DNA of 64,000 bases from Io17-Chloro-G2 sp963663135 (GTDB lineage Bacteria; Chloroflexota; Dehalococcoidia; Lucifugimonadales; UBA3495): the NCBI GenBank assembly GCA_963663135.2, contig CAXXRM010000002.1, positions 248,001 to 312,000 on the forward strand, read 5' to 3'. Shown here piece after piece: positions 36,501 through 44,802 of the stretch (position 1 is the stretch's first letter; every line of letters begins with the position of its first letter). A model generated the notes under the pieces. It saw nothing but the letters and a program-made list of their open reading frames with translations. It ran no database searches and was not told the DNA's origin. The position numbers and the translations under genes are program-made.

Positions 36501-36836
36501 GTGGGGTTTCATCTTGGTTGTGGAAGTGTTGTCGTGGCTAACCTTGTTCTGAACATTGGTCCTGTCAGCCTAACTGTGGTTCTCATTGTCTGCGCGGCGT
36601 TTCTGTCATGGGATGGGAATCCCAATTGGGTCAGGTTTTTCAACCTGGGTGTCTATTCAGGGATCTGGAATCTTCTCTGGAGTGCAGTCCAGCAGATGGT
36701 GCGAAGAACCATGGATGCGGAGGAAGGCCGTCGACGGATTGACTCCGGGAGTGTTTTCGGATTGTACCTCTTGGGTTTCTTTATATCTGTCATCTTGACC
36801 GCGGTCTTCGCTCGTTTCATATTCCGGGTTATCTAG
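36501..36836 (+). CDS. Small membrane protein, family unknown
   Basis: 111 residues from GTG 36501, with three hydrophobic segments (VVVANLVLNIGPVSLTVVLI; GIWNLLWSAV; LYLLGFFISVILTAVFARF). The site is weak, and a start at an internal GTG is possible. A good terminator lies 160 bp downstream. Confidence 0.45.
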   Translation: MGFHLGCGSVVVANLVLNIGPVSLTVVLIVCAAFLSWDGNPNWVRFFNLGVYSGIWNLLWSAVQQMVRRTMDAEEGRRRIDSGSVFGLYLLGFFISVILTAVFARFIFRVI

Positions 36837-36993
36837 GCGCTCTCGGGTGGGTCTATCTTCGGGCCGCTGGTTTCCGGTGCGTCATTGGTCAGCGTTTGCC
36901 AGAATTGCTGGGAAATTCGAACATTTCCGCCTTGAACTTGCTGTGCTGGTATGACATGGTAGTTACGGAAGGCCTGCAAAAGCAATAATGATT

Positions 36994-37040
36994 AGCCCCG
37001 ACCACTCGGAGCGTTCGTTCCGAAGGGCCGGGGCTTTTCT
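36994..37040 (+). terminator. Rho-independent terminator
   Basis: AGCCCCGACC pairs with GGCCGGGGCT (one mismatch), followed by TTTTCTTA. It would end transcription coming from 36501. Confidence 0.7.
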
Positions 37041-37307
37041 TACTCAGAGCACTTTTCGTGACTGCCGGCGACGCCAGGTCCGGTGGTTTCGGGAACGGCG
37101 CAGAGGCCTGACAGGAAGTTTCGAAAATCGAAGATTTAAGCCAATTTCATAGGAGGAAATGGTTCGGAAAAACCAGGTTTTGTATTGAGATTTATAGCTG
37201 ATTTTGGTAAAATAGCGCTAATGTTTTCATAAAAGAGAAGGACCGCCACAGCACCAACTGCGACGGCCCCAGAACCAAAACCACCACCCCGAACTTGCTG
37301 ATTCAAA
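37041..37307. other. AT-richer stretch before the chimeric transposase
   Basis: No gene of normal size. At 37151 aggagg is followed by ATG and a nine-codon frame (MVRKNQVLY, 37159-37188), which could be a leader peptide. The ends of the transposon could not be found here. Confidence 0.3.
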
Positions 37308-38816
37308 GTGGATGATCTTTATCATACGATAACCGCGGATACCTTTCAACCCTCGGGTAGTCCCGAGGAGCTCCAACCCTGCTCCAGTCTCTCTGATCTG
37401 GCCACGGCCATCTATCACGTCGATCTGGAGCCATTGCTCTCCGTCTTTACCTCGGGACCCAACGCGGCTCCTCGTCGGGGGCGCCCTACCATCCCTCGTA
37501 CTCCGATGGTCAAGGCCTTCCTCATCGCCAGTTATCCGGATTCAGGCCTGTTTTTCAACAGGGTGCACTCTCGCCTGGAGGCCGACGAGGACCCTCTTCG
37601 TCAGCACTGTGGATTTGATGGACCGATACCCGATCGGAAAACTCTCAACTACGTGTTCCGGTGGTTGGAACGATTCCCCGACCAGGTGGGGGAGGTGCTT
37701 CGTTCTATTTCTGAACTGTTGCGGAATCGACCCTGGCGCGCTCCGGTCCAGCTTGGGTCCGAGCAGGAAAGCAAACGCAGCGATTCCGGAAATTATCGTT
37801 CTGAACGTGAACGGAAAAGGTATCCTCAGCGGCGCTATGAAAGGGACTTTCCGGATGAGGAATCGGCTGAGCGTTGGTTCATAAAAACTCTTTGGCCGGA
37901 AGGCGTTCGCTGCCCCAGGTGTGGTTCGGACGATATCGTGGATAGGAACCTCAAGCCGCGGCAGTGGCGGTGCCGTGACTGCCGGCGAGGTGGCTCAAGT
38001 TCCACTGATTTCTCTGTGAAATCCGTTACGGTCATGCATAACTCCAACCTTTCCCTTCTGCGGTGGGTGGATGGCATGTATGACGTATCACAGGATCCAA
38101 AGGGCGTATCTGCCCAAATGTTGGCGGATCAACTGGGCATCTGCTATGGAACGGCTCTTCATTTCTGGCATCGCTTGCGGCGGGGCATGGAAGAAGAAAT
38201 GGAGTTGTTTCTTGGTCCCACCCAGTTCGATGAAATGTACTATGGCGGGCGTGAGGGGAATAAGCATGCCAAGAAAAAGTTGCACGCTGGCCGGGGTCCG
38301 GGTACCAAGACCCCGATAATCGGAGTGGTGGACGAGCGGACCAACCGCATGGATTCCCGGGTGATCGTTTCTACTGATGGCGCTACTGTCCAAAACTACG
38401 TCCGGTCCAGAGTTGTGTCTGGGGCAATGGTCTACAGTGATGAACATGCGGCTTATCGGAATGTGCCTGGAATAGCTCATGAGTCGGTGGCCCACTCTCG
38501 TGGAGAGTATGTCCGCGATTTCGTGACGACCAACTGGATCGAGTCCCATTGGGCAATAGTCAGGCGCGGTTTTATGGGGAATTATCACCAGGCGAGTTCG
38601 AAGCACCTGCATCGGTATGTCACGGAGTTCAAGTGGCGGCACAATCACCGACCGGAGACGATTCTGGAGCGGATGCAGTTCATTGCCCGAAATATGCGTG
38701 ACCGGCGGCTGACTCTGAGGGAAATGAGAGCCGGCGGGAAAGCGTCTGAGGGGGTGGTCAACGCGACTGTGATATCCCAACCCCCTCAACTTGAGTTTTG
38801 GCCGTCCTGGCCTTAG
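37308..38816 (+). CDS. Chimeric transposase: DUF772-like N-terminus joined to an IS1595/ISXO2-type DDE
   Basis: 502 residues, much longer than IS1595 transposases (about 220-330). Residues 1-145 resemble the N-terminal helical domain of IS5/IS1182-type transposases (MVKAFLIASYPDSGLFFNRV ... IPDRKTLNYVFRWLE). Then comes a zinc ribbon (CPRCGSDD ... RCRDCRR) and the IS1595 DDE domain: FDEMYYGGREGNKHAKKKLH, YSDEHAAYRN, TNWIESHWAIVRRG. All core acidic residues are present. GTG start without a good ribosome site. Confidence 0.82.
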   Translation: MDDLYHTITADTFQPSGSPEELQPCSSLSDLATAIYHVDLEPLLSVFTSGPNAAPRRGRPTIPRTPMVKAFLIASYPDSGLFFNRVHSRLEADEDPLRQHCGFDGPIPDRKTLNYVFRWLERFPDQVGEVLRSISELLRNRPWRAPVQLGSEQESKRSDSGNYRSERERKRYPQRRYERDFPDEESAERWFIKTLWPEGVRCPRCGSDDIVDRNLKPRQWRCRDCRRGGSSSTDFSVKSVTVMHNSNLSLLRWVDGMYDVSQDPKGVSAQMLADQLGICYGTALHFWHRLRRGMEEEMELFLGPTQFDEMYYGGREGNKHAKKKLHAGRGPGTKTPIIGVVDERTNRMDSRVIVSTDGATVQNYVRSRVVSGAMVYSDEHAAYRNVPGIAHESVAHSRGEYVRDFVTTNWIESHWAIVRRGFMGNYHQASSKHLHRYVTEFKWRHNHRPETILERMQFIARNMRDRRLTLREMRAGGKASEGVVNATVISQPPQLEFWPSWP

Positions 38817-39225
38817 CCGAGATGTTCATCCGGGTCATCACGTAAGCTGCCCATCGGGTGCTTATAGGTCAGCACGACTTCCACTTGGTTTTCTTGCCTG
38901 AATGGACTGGATTTTTGGGATGCTGGCGTGGTCCCACGGGCTGTGGCACAATTTTGATGGGATCGGGGTCGTTTTGTGGGCCGGGATGTCCGGTTTCTTG
39001 GGGTTCTGGGGGTCTGGATTTGGTCTCGCTGGGCGGCGTTGGGTAAAATCCCTTCATGCCTTTTGGGGCGTTTTGGCGGTCGAACGGGGGTTCGGGTAAA
39101 ACCCGCCCTCAATCCCTAAAATTACGGATTGGAATTGAGCCACCCATTCATTGGTTACCGAGAATATCAGTCTCAGGATTGTCCGCCTGTTCCTTGGGAA
39201 CAGGGAGCAGTTGTTGTCCGATGCA
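38817..39225. other. Intergenic region holding the 25-bp inverted copy (39094-39118)
   Basis: GGGTAAAACCCGCCCTCAAT at 39094 starts the inverted partner of 33723-33747. No supported gene; G-rich low-complexity sequence at 38930-39080 gives spurious open frames on both strands. Confidence 0.5.
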
Positions 39226-39519
39226 TCACCCACTACCCAGGACGAGGACCAATTTGCAGCTGCCGCACCTCGCCAGGCGTTGCCCGCGCTGGGGCTGGCC
39301 ATTCCCGGTGACCTTGAAACCGCAACCAGGACATTCGAGGCTCCAGCGAAACGTCAGAAGGTCCTTGGGGACCATCCGCTGCGGACCACCACCACTCTTC
39401 CAAGGCGGCTTCGCCGGCGGCTCGGGAGGCAGGGTCACCTTGTCGAGTACGGCGATCTCCTCCCTAGTCAGTCTTTCGCTGGGCCTGGACCGTCCCAGCA
39501 GAGAGGTTCTTTTGGACAT
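39226..39519 (-). CDS. Small zinc-ribbon protein
   Basis: 97 residues from ATG 39519, preceded by a perfect aaggagg. Basic/Pro-rich first half (MSKRTSLLGRSRPSERLTRE), then CPGCGFKVTG and CGSC, a two-knuckle zinc ribbon. Family unknown; it follows the decayed resolvase on the same strand. Confidence 0.6.
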   Translation of the reverse strand: MSKRTSLLGRSRPSERLTREEIAVLDKVTLPPEPPAKPPWKSGGGPQRMVPKDLLTFRWSLECPGCGFKVTGNGQPQRGQRLARCGSCKLVLVLGSG

Positions 39520-39578
39520 GTTCCTCCTTGTCTCGGCTCCCACCGGTCTGGTTCGGGAAGCCGTTGTTACGCAAATGT

Positions 39579-40200
39579 TCACGGTCCCGCCTTCAGGGCA
39601 TTCCGAACAGTTTTCTCGTTGACCTCAAGGAGCCCTGCAATCTTCCTTCCCGACGCGCCGGCGCCCTTCATGCGCCGGGCCAACTGCACCTGGTCGTCGG
39701 TGAGGGACCTCCGACGTCCCAGGGTCTTGGCCCCGGGCTCTTGCCGCCGCCAAGCCCTCCCTGGTGCGCCGTCGTCCCACCTCGCGCTCCTGGTCCGCCA
39801 CCCACGCCGCCATGCTGACCATCTGGTGGCCAACGAAAGCGAGGGGGTCGTCGGGCTCAAGCTCTAGGAACTGCGTCCACCCCTCCGTCTCGTCGAGGGA
39901 CCTGATCTTCACTCCCCGGGCCCGCAGGGCGATGATGCACTGGAGGGTGTCCAACCACCGCCGGCCGATCCTGTCGATGCGGACCACAACCAGAGTATCG
40001 CCTCCGGAGAGGCGCCCGTCCAGGCGGCGCCGGCCGTGGCGCAGGTCCGTGCCGGTGGCCCCGGAGACGCCGATGTCCCGGTAGACGTTGTCCCTCTGGA
40101 CGCCGGCCTAGCGGAGCCGGAGATCCTGGCTGAAGGGGTCCATTCCAGCCACGCCCTCCTGCAGATTGCGGCTGGTCCGGATGTATCCGAAGAGGGTCAT
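39579..40200 (-). pseudogene. Serine recombinase, stop plus frameshift
   Basis: From ATG 40200: MTLFGYIRTSRNLQEGVAG, closely like the resolvase at 30497. TAG at 40108-40110 interrupts LRLR-AGVQRD. The frame resumes (GVSGATGTDLRHGRRRLDGR, VVVRIDRIGRRWLD, VADQEREVGRRRTREGL) and a further shift near 39730 moves the HTH end (GRKIAGLLEVNEKTVRNALK) to another frame. Confidence 0.85.
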
Positions 40201-40419
40201 TCGGTCAGGTTACGTTTTATCCGCACTAACCGCAATACGGAAATGACACCCGGTGGGTATGCGGAACAATCGGGGGTTTCCGCCGCTGAGTCCGGCGGGT
40301 GGATTGTCCGAGGAAAGGAGCACAAGCGTCGGCGTAGGAACTGTCGTGCCGCCCAGTTGCGGAAGTACCGGTTTTCGGAAAAGACGGCATGGCATCCCCA
40401 TCAATGACAGGAGGACACC

Positions 40420-40686
40420 ATGCCGAACACCCGCCCCAAGAAGCACCACCTCTGGAGCTTTTCTACCGGCCTGACGGTCTGTGGTAAAGACATGGGCCGG
40501 TTCAGCGCCCGTGTGACGACCAACTCCCACAACGTCACCTGCGTGATGGGCCACGGGGAGCTGATCCGGTGGAGTCGCCAGGTCCCGGCGATCTCCGACA
40601 AGGCCGGGAGCCAGGTGTTCCAGGGCTTGCTCGAGGATATCAACCAAGGCCGGTTTCTAACTGGTGACCACCCAGGACGGTTTTAG
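40420..40686 (+). CDS. Hypothetical small protein
   Basis: 88 residues with a perfect aggagg 8 nt before ATG. MPNTRPKKHHLWSFSTGLTV then CGKDMGRFSARVTTNSHNVT has two Cys and several His, but no known motif. Likely expressed, function unknown. Confidence 0.55.
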   Translation: MPNTRPKKHHLWSFSTGLTVCGKDMGRFSARVTTNSHNVTCVMGHGELIRWSRQVPAISDKAGSQVFQGLLEDINQGRFLTGDHPGRF

Positions 40687-40739
40687 ACCCTTTGCCCAGT
40701 TTGGGACGCGTCCCTTGTGCGTGAGCTCACGCCACACTA

Positions 40740-40757
40740 GTATGACAATTGTCATAC
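40740..40757. promoter_or_regulatory. Perfect 18-bp palindrome, candidate operator
   Basis: GTATGACAATTGTCATAC is fully self-complementary, located 22 bp upstream of the small gene at 40779 and just downstream of the one at 40420. The length and AT-rich centre suit a dimeric repressor site. The binding protein is unknown. Confidence 0.5.
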
Positions 40758-40778
40758 CAACCGGGGAGCAGCTGCGGA

Positions 40779-40970
40779 ATGCAAGTGATCTACCGATTCA
40801 ACGAACCAGACCAATTGACGGCCCGGATCGTGTTGGACCCGGAGACCGACCAACCGCGGTGCTGGGCGACGCGGCAAGGAGCTCACAAGTGGGCGAAGGT
40901 GCAGGTGTTCTTCCTGCGCCACGGATTCTTCACCCGGGAATACACGCCCATGGTGGCCGAGGGCCCATAA
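40779..40970 (+). CDS. Hypothetical small protein
   Basis: 63 residues: MQVIYRFNEPDQLTARIVLD then PETDQPRCWATRQGAHKWAK. gggag lies 12 nt before ATG 40779. Placed directly behind the palindrome. No family known. Confidence 0.4.
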   Translation: MQVIYRFNEPDQLTARIVLDPETDQPRCWATRQGAHKWAKVQVFFLRHGFFTREYTPMVAEGP

Positions 40971-41135
40971 TCGCCGGTTTGGGACGGAGGGGCTTGCACC
41001 AGGGCCACACACAGCCCCTTTCCCTGGCCAAGGTGACCTAAGGCCACCCCCTCACCTCGAAACCCACGGTGTTGGCTGTGTCCATGTCATTCTGCCACGG
41101 TCCCGCGGAAACTCCCCCCAAAGGGGATATACCAC

Positions 41136-41328
41136 GAGAAAATTGCGCTACTCCTTGGGGGAGCGCTGTTCTGAGCTTGCACGCTGTACGTGCACCGGTA
41201 AGCTCCGCGGGAACAACCTGGAAGGCTGCATTTTTCGCCCGCGGTGTGGACTTTAGCCCATACGGCCCGGTCTGTTGGTGGATGCAAATCGCGCTCTCGA
41301 TTTTGATTTCGAGTAGCGCAATTTTCTC
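41136..41328. mobile_element. MITE-like element, 193 bp, copy 1
   Basis: Exact 18-bp terminal inverted repeats: GAGAAAATTGCGCTACTC at 41136 and its complement ending at 41328. Inside it shares most of its sequence with copy 2 (42760), also 193 bp and in the same orientation. Both contain a small hairpin (GTGTGG ... CCAYAC). No coding capacity. Confidence 0.88.
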
Positions 41329-41595
41329 TGGGGTTGATTTTAGTGACGAAGTTCTTGAGCCGTCCGGGCTGGTTACAGAGGACCGGACGGCGAATTGGGG
41401 TCGAAGCCCCGGGACTCCCCGACCTGTGGGGAAGGGAGTCCGTTGTTGAACTTGGGGCATTTGACCCTGGGCGTTTTGGGTTTGTGGGGGACACTGGTCT
41501 TGGAGTGTTGGTCTTGGAGCGTTGGTGGACGCGCACCGGTCTCCGGACGTTGGTTTGTGGGCAAGGGGGGATGCTTTGCTGGCTGAAAGCCCGGG

Positions 41596-41748
41596 CTAAC
41601 TGCGAGGTGTTGGTCTACCGGCGGAAGACGTCCTGGTCTTCTTGGCGGGTTTGACGTTGACCTTGAGTTCGGGGGCATCGCCCCAGTGCTGGGCGCAGAG
41701 GTCCAGGAGTTTTGTCTGGAGTTCAGCCTGGTATTCGTCTGATGTCAC
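41596..41748 (-). CDS. 50-residue hypothetical protein
   Basis: GTG 41748 with aggagaag 8 nt upstream. Reads VTSDEYQAELQTKLLDLCAQ, HWGDAPELKVNV and a basic tail PAKKTRTSSAG. Same strand as the small genes at 42713-41857, so likely the last gene of that operon. Unknown family. Confidence 0.45.
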   Translation of the reverse strand: MTSDEYQAELQTKLLDLCAQHWGDAPELKVNVKPAKKTRTSSAGRPTPRS

Positions 41749-41759
41749 GGGGCTCTTCT

Positions 41760-41900
41760 CCTGGGGGCTGGGCGTTTGGCGTTTGGCGTTGGCCTTGGGT
41801 CTTTGGCGTTGGCCTTGGGTCTTTGGCCTTGGGCGTTTGGCCTTGGGCCTTTGGGCTTATCTGGGGTTTGGGCGTTTGGCGTTGGGGTTGAAGACCTTCT
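41760..41900. repeat. Low-complexity minisatellite
   Basis: Many short units of the form TTTGGCGTTGGCCTTGGG repeat irregularly. They overlap the end of the zinc-ribbon frame and give spurious Pro/Lys-rich frames. Prone to slippage. Confidence 0.85.
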
Positions 41901-42200
41901 GGCAGGGTGCGCAGGCTGGGACATTGGAAGAGTAGTTGAGGGCATCCTCGGGGAATGTACCTTCGCAGTAAGCGCACTTATCGGTCTTGCCCTGGGACGG
42001 GGTGGGGTTTCCTGTTCGTTGGGTTTGGCGGCTTGGCCGTGGGACTTTATGACTTCTGCGAGGTAGAGGGTGGCGTGGACCTGGGCGATGGCGGCGGATA
42101 CGTGGCCGCTTTGCGACCCGCTGGATGTCATTTCTGTCTCGGCTTTGTGAAGAATCTTTTTGGCTTGTTCCTGATGGAAGTTCTCTTGTCTCTCGGTCAT
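41857..42200 (-). pseudogene. Zinc-ribbon protein with a one-base frameshift
   Basis: From ATG 42200: MTERQENFHQEQAKKILHKA ... VHATLYLAEVIKSHGQAAKP. Near 41995-42003 (C-rich run) the frame must change to continue QGKTDKCAYCEGTFPEDALN and CAPCQKVF, two CxxC knuckles, ending at 41857. Intact length would be about 114 residues. Homopolymer error or true decay. Confidence 0.6.
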
Positions 42201-42372
42201 TTGTTCGTCTCCATGTACTTGAGCGTTTGATGTGTGTGGCTGTGGTTCTCCCGGTGACCCTGGGCATCAGCGTTTCCTGCCCCCGGGGATTTTAGGGTTT
42301 GTCGGGACTGTGATTCGGTCGTGCTGAGACGAACCCTTTCTTGCAACCCAGGGGCAGAGGGTGAATCGAGGC

Positions 42373-42558
42373 TCAGCTTCTGACGAGGGCCGTTCGGCCG
42401 CTGGGGAAGGTGATTGTCTCGTAGTGGATATCCACGCCCTTGGCTTTATTTTCAGCTATGTAATCGTCCAGGTGGGCGGGGCAGAAGGCGGTGCCTGGAA
42501 TGGTGTGGGCGCTGCAGTCGTGGCACACAAATGGGGGCTTGCTGTCGGGTTTATTCAT
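42373..42558 (-). CDS. Small Cys-rich protein, possible zinc finger
   Basis: 61 residues with ggaggag 7 nt before ATG 42558. FVCHDCSAHTIPGTAFCPAH resembles a short zinc knuckle. The start overlaps the upstream stop as ATGA, so it is translationally coupled to the frame at 42555-42713. Confidence 0.6.
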   Translation of the reverse strand: MNKPDSKPPFVCHDCSAHTIPGTAFCPAHLDDYIAENKAKGVDIHYETITFPSGRTALVRS

Positions 42559-42713
42559 GATTTCTCTCCTCCGTTTGGGTCGGTTTTAGACCGCTCCCTG
42601 GTCTTGACAGGAGGGAGTGGTGTTCGTGTCCTGGGGGTGATGGTGTTGGGTATGAGGGGGTTCAACTCCCGCAGTTCGGACAGGGAATAATCATTGAGCC
42701 ATTCTCCCAACAT
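42555..42713 (-). CDS. 52-residue hypothetical protein
   Basis: MLGEWLNDYSLSELRELNPL then a Pro/Arg-rich tail; stop overlaps the next gene. Its first codons lie in one arm of the 22-bp hairpin. Support is the coupling to 42558 and codon character only. Confidence 0.4.
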   Translation of the reverse strand: MLGEWLNDYSLSELRELNPLIPNTITPRTRTPLPPVKTRERSKTDPNGGEKS

Positions 42714-42757
42714 CCGTGGGTCCAGGCGGTTTAGGACGGATGTTGGGAGAATGGCTC
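42696..42757. repeat. Perfect 22-bp hairpin at the edge of MITE copy 2
   Basis: The arms 42696-42717 and 42736-42757 (start GAGCCATTCTCCCAACATCC) are perfectly complementary around an 18-nt loop. It ends 2 bp before MITE copy 2. It could be a transcription end, or an inverted duplicate made when the element inserted. Confidence 0.85.
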
Positions 42758-42759
42758 CT

Positions 42760-42952
42760 AAGAAAATTGCGCTACTCCTTTGAGGAGCGCTGTTCTGAGA
42801 TTGCACGCTGGGCGTGCACCGGTAAGCTCCGCGGGAACAACCTGGAAGGTTGCCTTTTTCGCCCGCGGTGTGGACTTTAGCCCACACGGCCCGGTCTTTT
42901 GGTGGAGGAAAATCGCGCGCTCGATTTTGATTTGGAGTAGCGCAATTTTCTC
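42760..42952. mobile_element. MITE-like element, 193 bp, copy 2
   Basis: Right end GAGTAGCGCAATTTTCTC (42935-42952) and left end AAGAAAATTGCGCTACTC; length and orientation equal copy 1. The two copies bracket the small-gene operon 41596-42713. Confidence 0.88.
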
Positions 42953-42968
42953 ATACCACCAAAGTATA

Positions 42969-42998
42969 TTGACAGTGTGCTATACATATTGGTAACGT
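42969..42998 (+). promoter_or_regulatory. Candidate sigma-70 promoter for the NYN gene
   Basis: TTGACA at 42969, an 18-nt spacer, TAACGT at 42993. It starts 17 bp after MITE copy 2 and faces the split NYN gene at 43068. Confidence 0.4.
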
Positions 42999-43033
42999 AA
43001 TAGTTACTTACTCCCCGTCCGCTGGATCGGGCT

Positions 43034-43063
43034 CACGCCCATCCCCTGGGCGGGTGTTTTTTT
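43034..43063 (+). terminator. Terminator-like hairpin in front of the NYN start
   Basis: CACGCCCA pairs with TGGGCGGGTG (one bulge), followed by seven T at 43057-43063, ending 4 bp before ATG 43068. Either it ends upstream transcription or it attenuates this gene. Confidence 0.55.
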
Positions 43064-43067
43064 GCCT

Positions 43068-43398
43068 ATGCGCACGTTGGTCCTGATTGACGGTCAAAAC
43101 CTCTACCGCCTGGCGATGCGTGCCTATGGACCCGACTCTCCATACCACTGGCCCAGCTACGACGTCGTGAAGTTGGCGCATGCCCTTGCCTCCACCACTC
43201 CCGGGCGTACTGTGTGCGAAATCCGTTTCTACACCGGTGTCCCAAGCCAATCACAGAATGCCCACTGGCATAGGTTTTGGAACAATAAGCTTAGAGCCCT
43301 GGGGCGACAAGGGGTCTACGTATACCGGGGCCGCTTGAACTCCAGCGGCCAGAATATGCAGGAAAAGGGAGTGGACGTCAGCCTGGCGCTTGACTTAG
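43068..43398 (+). pseudogene. NYN-domain protein, 5' part (3' part at 46642-46880)
   Basis: MRTLVLIDGQNLYRLAMRAY ... EKGVDVSLALDL is the first half of a NYN/PIN-like ribonuclease domain with the first two acidic sites (DGQN, KGVDV). The reading frame breaks after CTTAG at 43394-43398. Joined to 46642, it continues VQATHEQRYDVAIIVSQDSD without any change of frame, giving about 189 residues. Confidence 0.85.
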
Positions 43399-43742
43399 CC
43401 CACATCACCGAGATGGTAGGCAACTTTGCCGCACATTTGACCCGGGATGAGATGGCCTATGGCGCCCAGGAGCGGGGGCTCAACTGGGGATCGATTCGGG
43501 CGCCCGATGAACTGGTGGATGAGGGCCACCTGAATGATCGCGGCTTTTGGGTGGAGGTTCCCAATCCTGAGCTGGACCGGAGCTTCAAATACCCCGGTCC
43601 CGCCGGTATATACAACGGCTCACCCTGGCGAATATCAAGACGGGCCCCCTTGATCGGGGAGCACAACGAGGAGATTTACTGCGGGGAACTGGGGCTTCAA
43701 AGGACGGAGTTGGCTTACCTGGCGGAATCGGGAGTGGTGTAG
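43399..43742 (+). pseudogene. C-terminal fragment of a CaiB/BaiF family III CoA-transferase
   Basis: RDEMAYGAQERGLNWGSIRA then HLNDRGFWVEVPNPELDRSF and RRAPLIGEHNEEIYCGELGL are the typical end of CaiB-type CoA-transferases. It is fused in frame to the NYN 5' part. The first ~300 residues, with the catalytic Asp, are absent. Confidence 0.8.
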
Positions 43743-43836
43743 GCCGCCGCGAATTATCGGTCTAAAGCATGTCCTCCGAAGGGACTGGATTGTCTTCATG
43801 TCGGCGGCCACCGCCAAACCATGCTGGCACATCCTG

Positions 43837-44145
43837 CTATTGCGGTTCGAACATCTCATAAAACTCGATGTAGCTTTCCTCCACGAATTCATTCATCTGC
43901 TGCGACACAGGCCTGATCTCCTCCGGCATTGGGTTACCTTCGCGGTAGGGTGACTCTAACACTGGCGCCGTCCAGTCCATATAGACCGTATTGGCAGGTC
44001 CCGGTACAGTGCCACCGCTGGTATATACCCTTATCGGAGAGCGCTGACCGGCGTTTTCATAAGCCTTGCCAATCTTCGTGATCTGCTCCGCCGCCCTTCG
44101 AGCTGTCCCTGGTTTACATCTGAAAACCCGCCGAATTAGGTACAT
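43837..44145 (-). CDS. ABM/NIPSNAP-like small protein, paralogue of 21746
   Basis: 102 residues, aaggagg before ATG. MYLIRRVFRCKPGTARRAAE ... GPANTVYMDWTAPV ... YIEFYEMFE aligns over its full length with the gene at 21746-22066. Probably a dimeric alpha/beta-barrel protein, cytoplasmic, function unknown. It is cargo of the IS1380 block. Confidence 0.65.
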   Translation of the reverse strand: MYLIRRVFRCKPGTARRAAEQITKIGKAYENAGQRSPIRVYTSGGTVPGPANTVYMDWTAPVLESPYREGNPMPEEIRPVSQQMNEFVEESYIEFYEMFEPQ

Positions 44146-44179
44146 GGGAGTCCTCCTTCAGTTAATCTAGTCTTGCGCC

Positions 44180-44240
44180 CGCCCTTCGACAGGGCTCAGG
44201 GCGAACGGTTTCCTTCCGTTCGTGGTGAGCTTGTCGATCC
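44180..44240. repeat. REP-like palindrome
   Basis: TTCGACAGGGCTCAGGGCGA on one arm and TTCGTGGTGAGCTTGTCGAT on the other form an imperfect inverted repeat. This matches the widespread environmental motif built on TCGACAAGCTCAGG. No gene. Confidence 0.7.
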
Positions 44241-44306
44241 ACAGCGGGGGGGTTCTGATAAGCCCCCAGTGTGCTTCCTCCCGGAGCGGCCTCACACAGG
44301 CCAATT

Positions 44307-44660
44307 CTACTCCATCGGGACTCTTTCGAACTGGGTCTTGGGGAATATGGCCAACAACCTTGCGGTAGCGCCGAACCGGTTTTCGAACCCGTGCTTGACA
44401 CCTGCAGGGGCCAGGACAGTGTCTCCCTCTCCTAGCGTAACTACCTGGTCACCCAGAATTGCTTCCAGACTGCCCTCCACGATGACCATGGCCTCTTCGC
44501 TGTCGGGGTGGATGTGGGTGGTGACCCGACCTCCAGGTCCGATTTCCAGGTGGCTGATGTATAACGACAGGGCACCCTGGGTAGCGTCGACGAGGACCGC
44601 CCGCTCGACCCCGTGATATCCCACTTCCGTGGTTGCATCAGCTTGACTTATGATGGGCAT
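44307..44660 (-). CDS. Single-domain cupin
   Basis: 117 residues from ATG 44660 (gggagg upstream). Motif 1 THIHPDSEEAMVIVEG and motif 2 GDTVLAPAGVKHGFEN provide the His/His/Glu...His metal ligands. Substrate unknown. Inside the IS1380 block. Confidence 0.8.
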   Translation of the reverse strand: MPIISQADATTEVGYHGVERAVLVDATQGALSLYISHLEIGPGGRVTTHIHPDSEEAMVIVEGSLEAILGDQVVTLGEGDTVLAPAGVKHGFENRFGATARLLAIFPKTQFERVPME

Positions 44661-44802
44661 CGTCTTTCCTCCCCAGCAAATACAGTGATTGCTGACCGTT
44701 GCTCGGACTGATAACTCTTTGTTGGCGGGATTGGGGGAAGCCTGATATGAGACCCCTAATCCCCTCACCCCGGCAAAACACCTGTAGCAAGGCGTACGAG
44801 GA

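Noticed and set aside
38813..39112. Basic 99-codon minus-strand frame near 39 kb
   Set aside because: Low-complexity Pro/Arg composition, no start signal, overlaps the inverted repeat.
41760..41900. CRISPR or structured RNA
   Set aside because: Irregular 6-18 bp G/T-rich units without constant spacing; simple low-complexity sequence.
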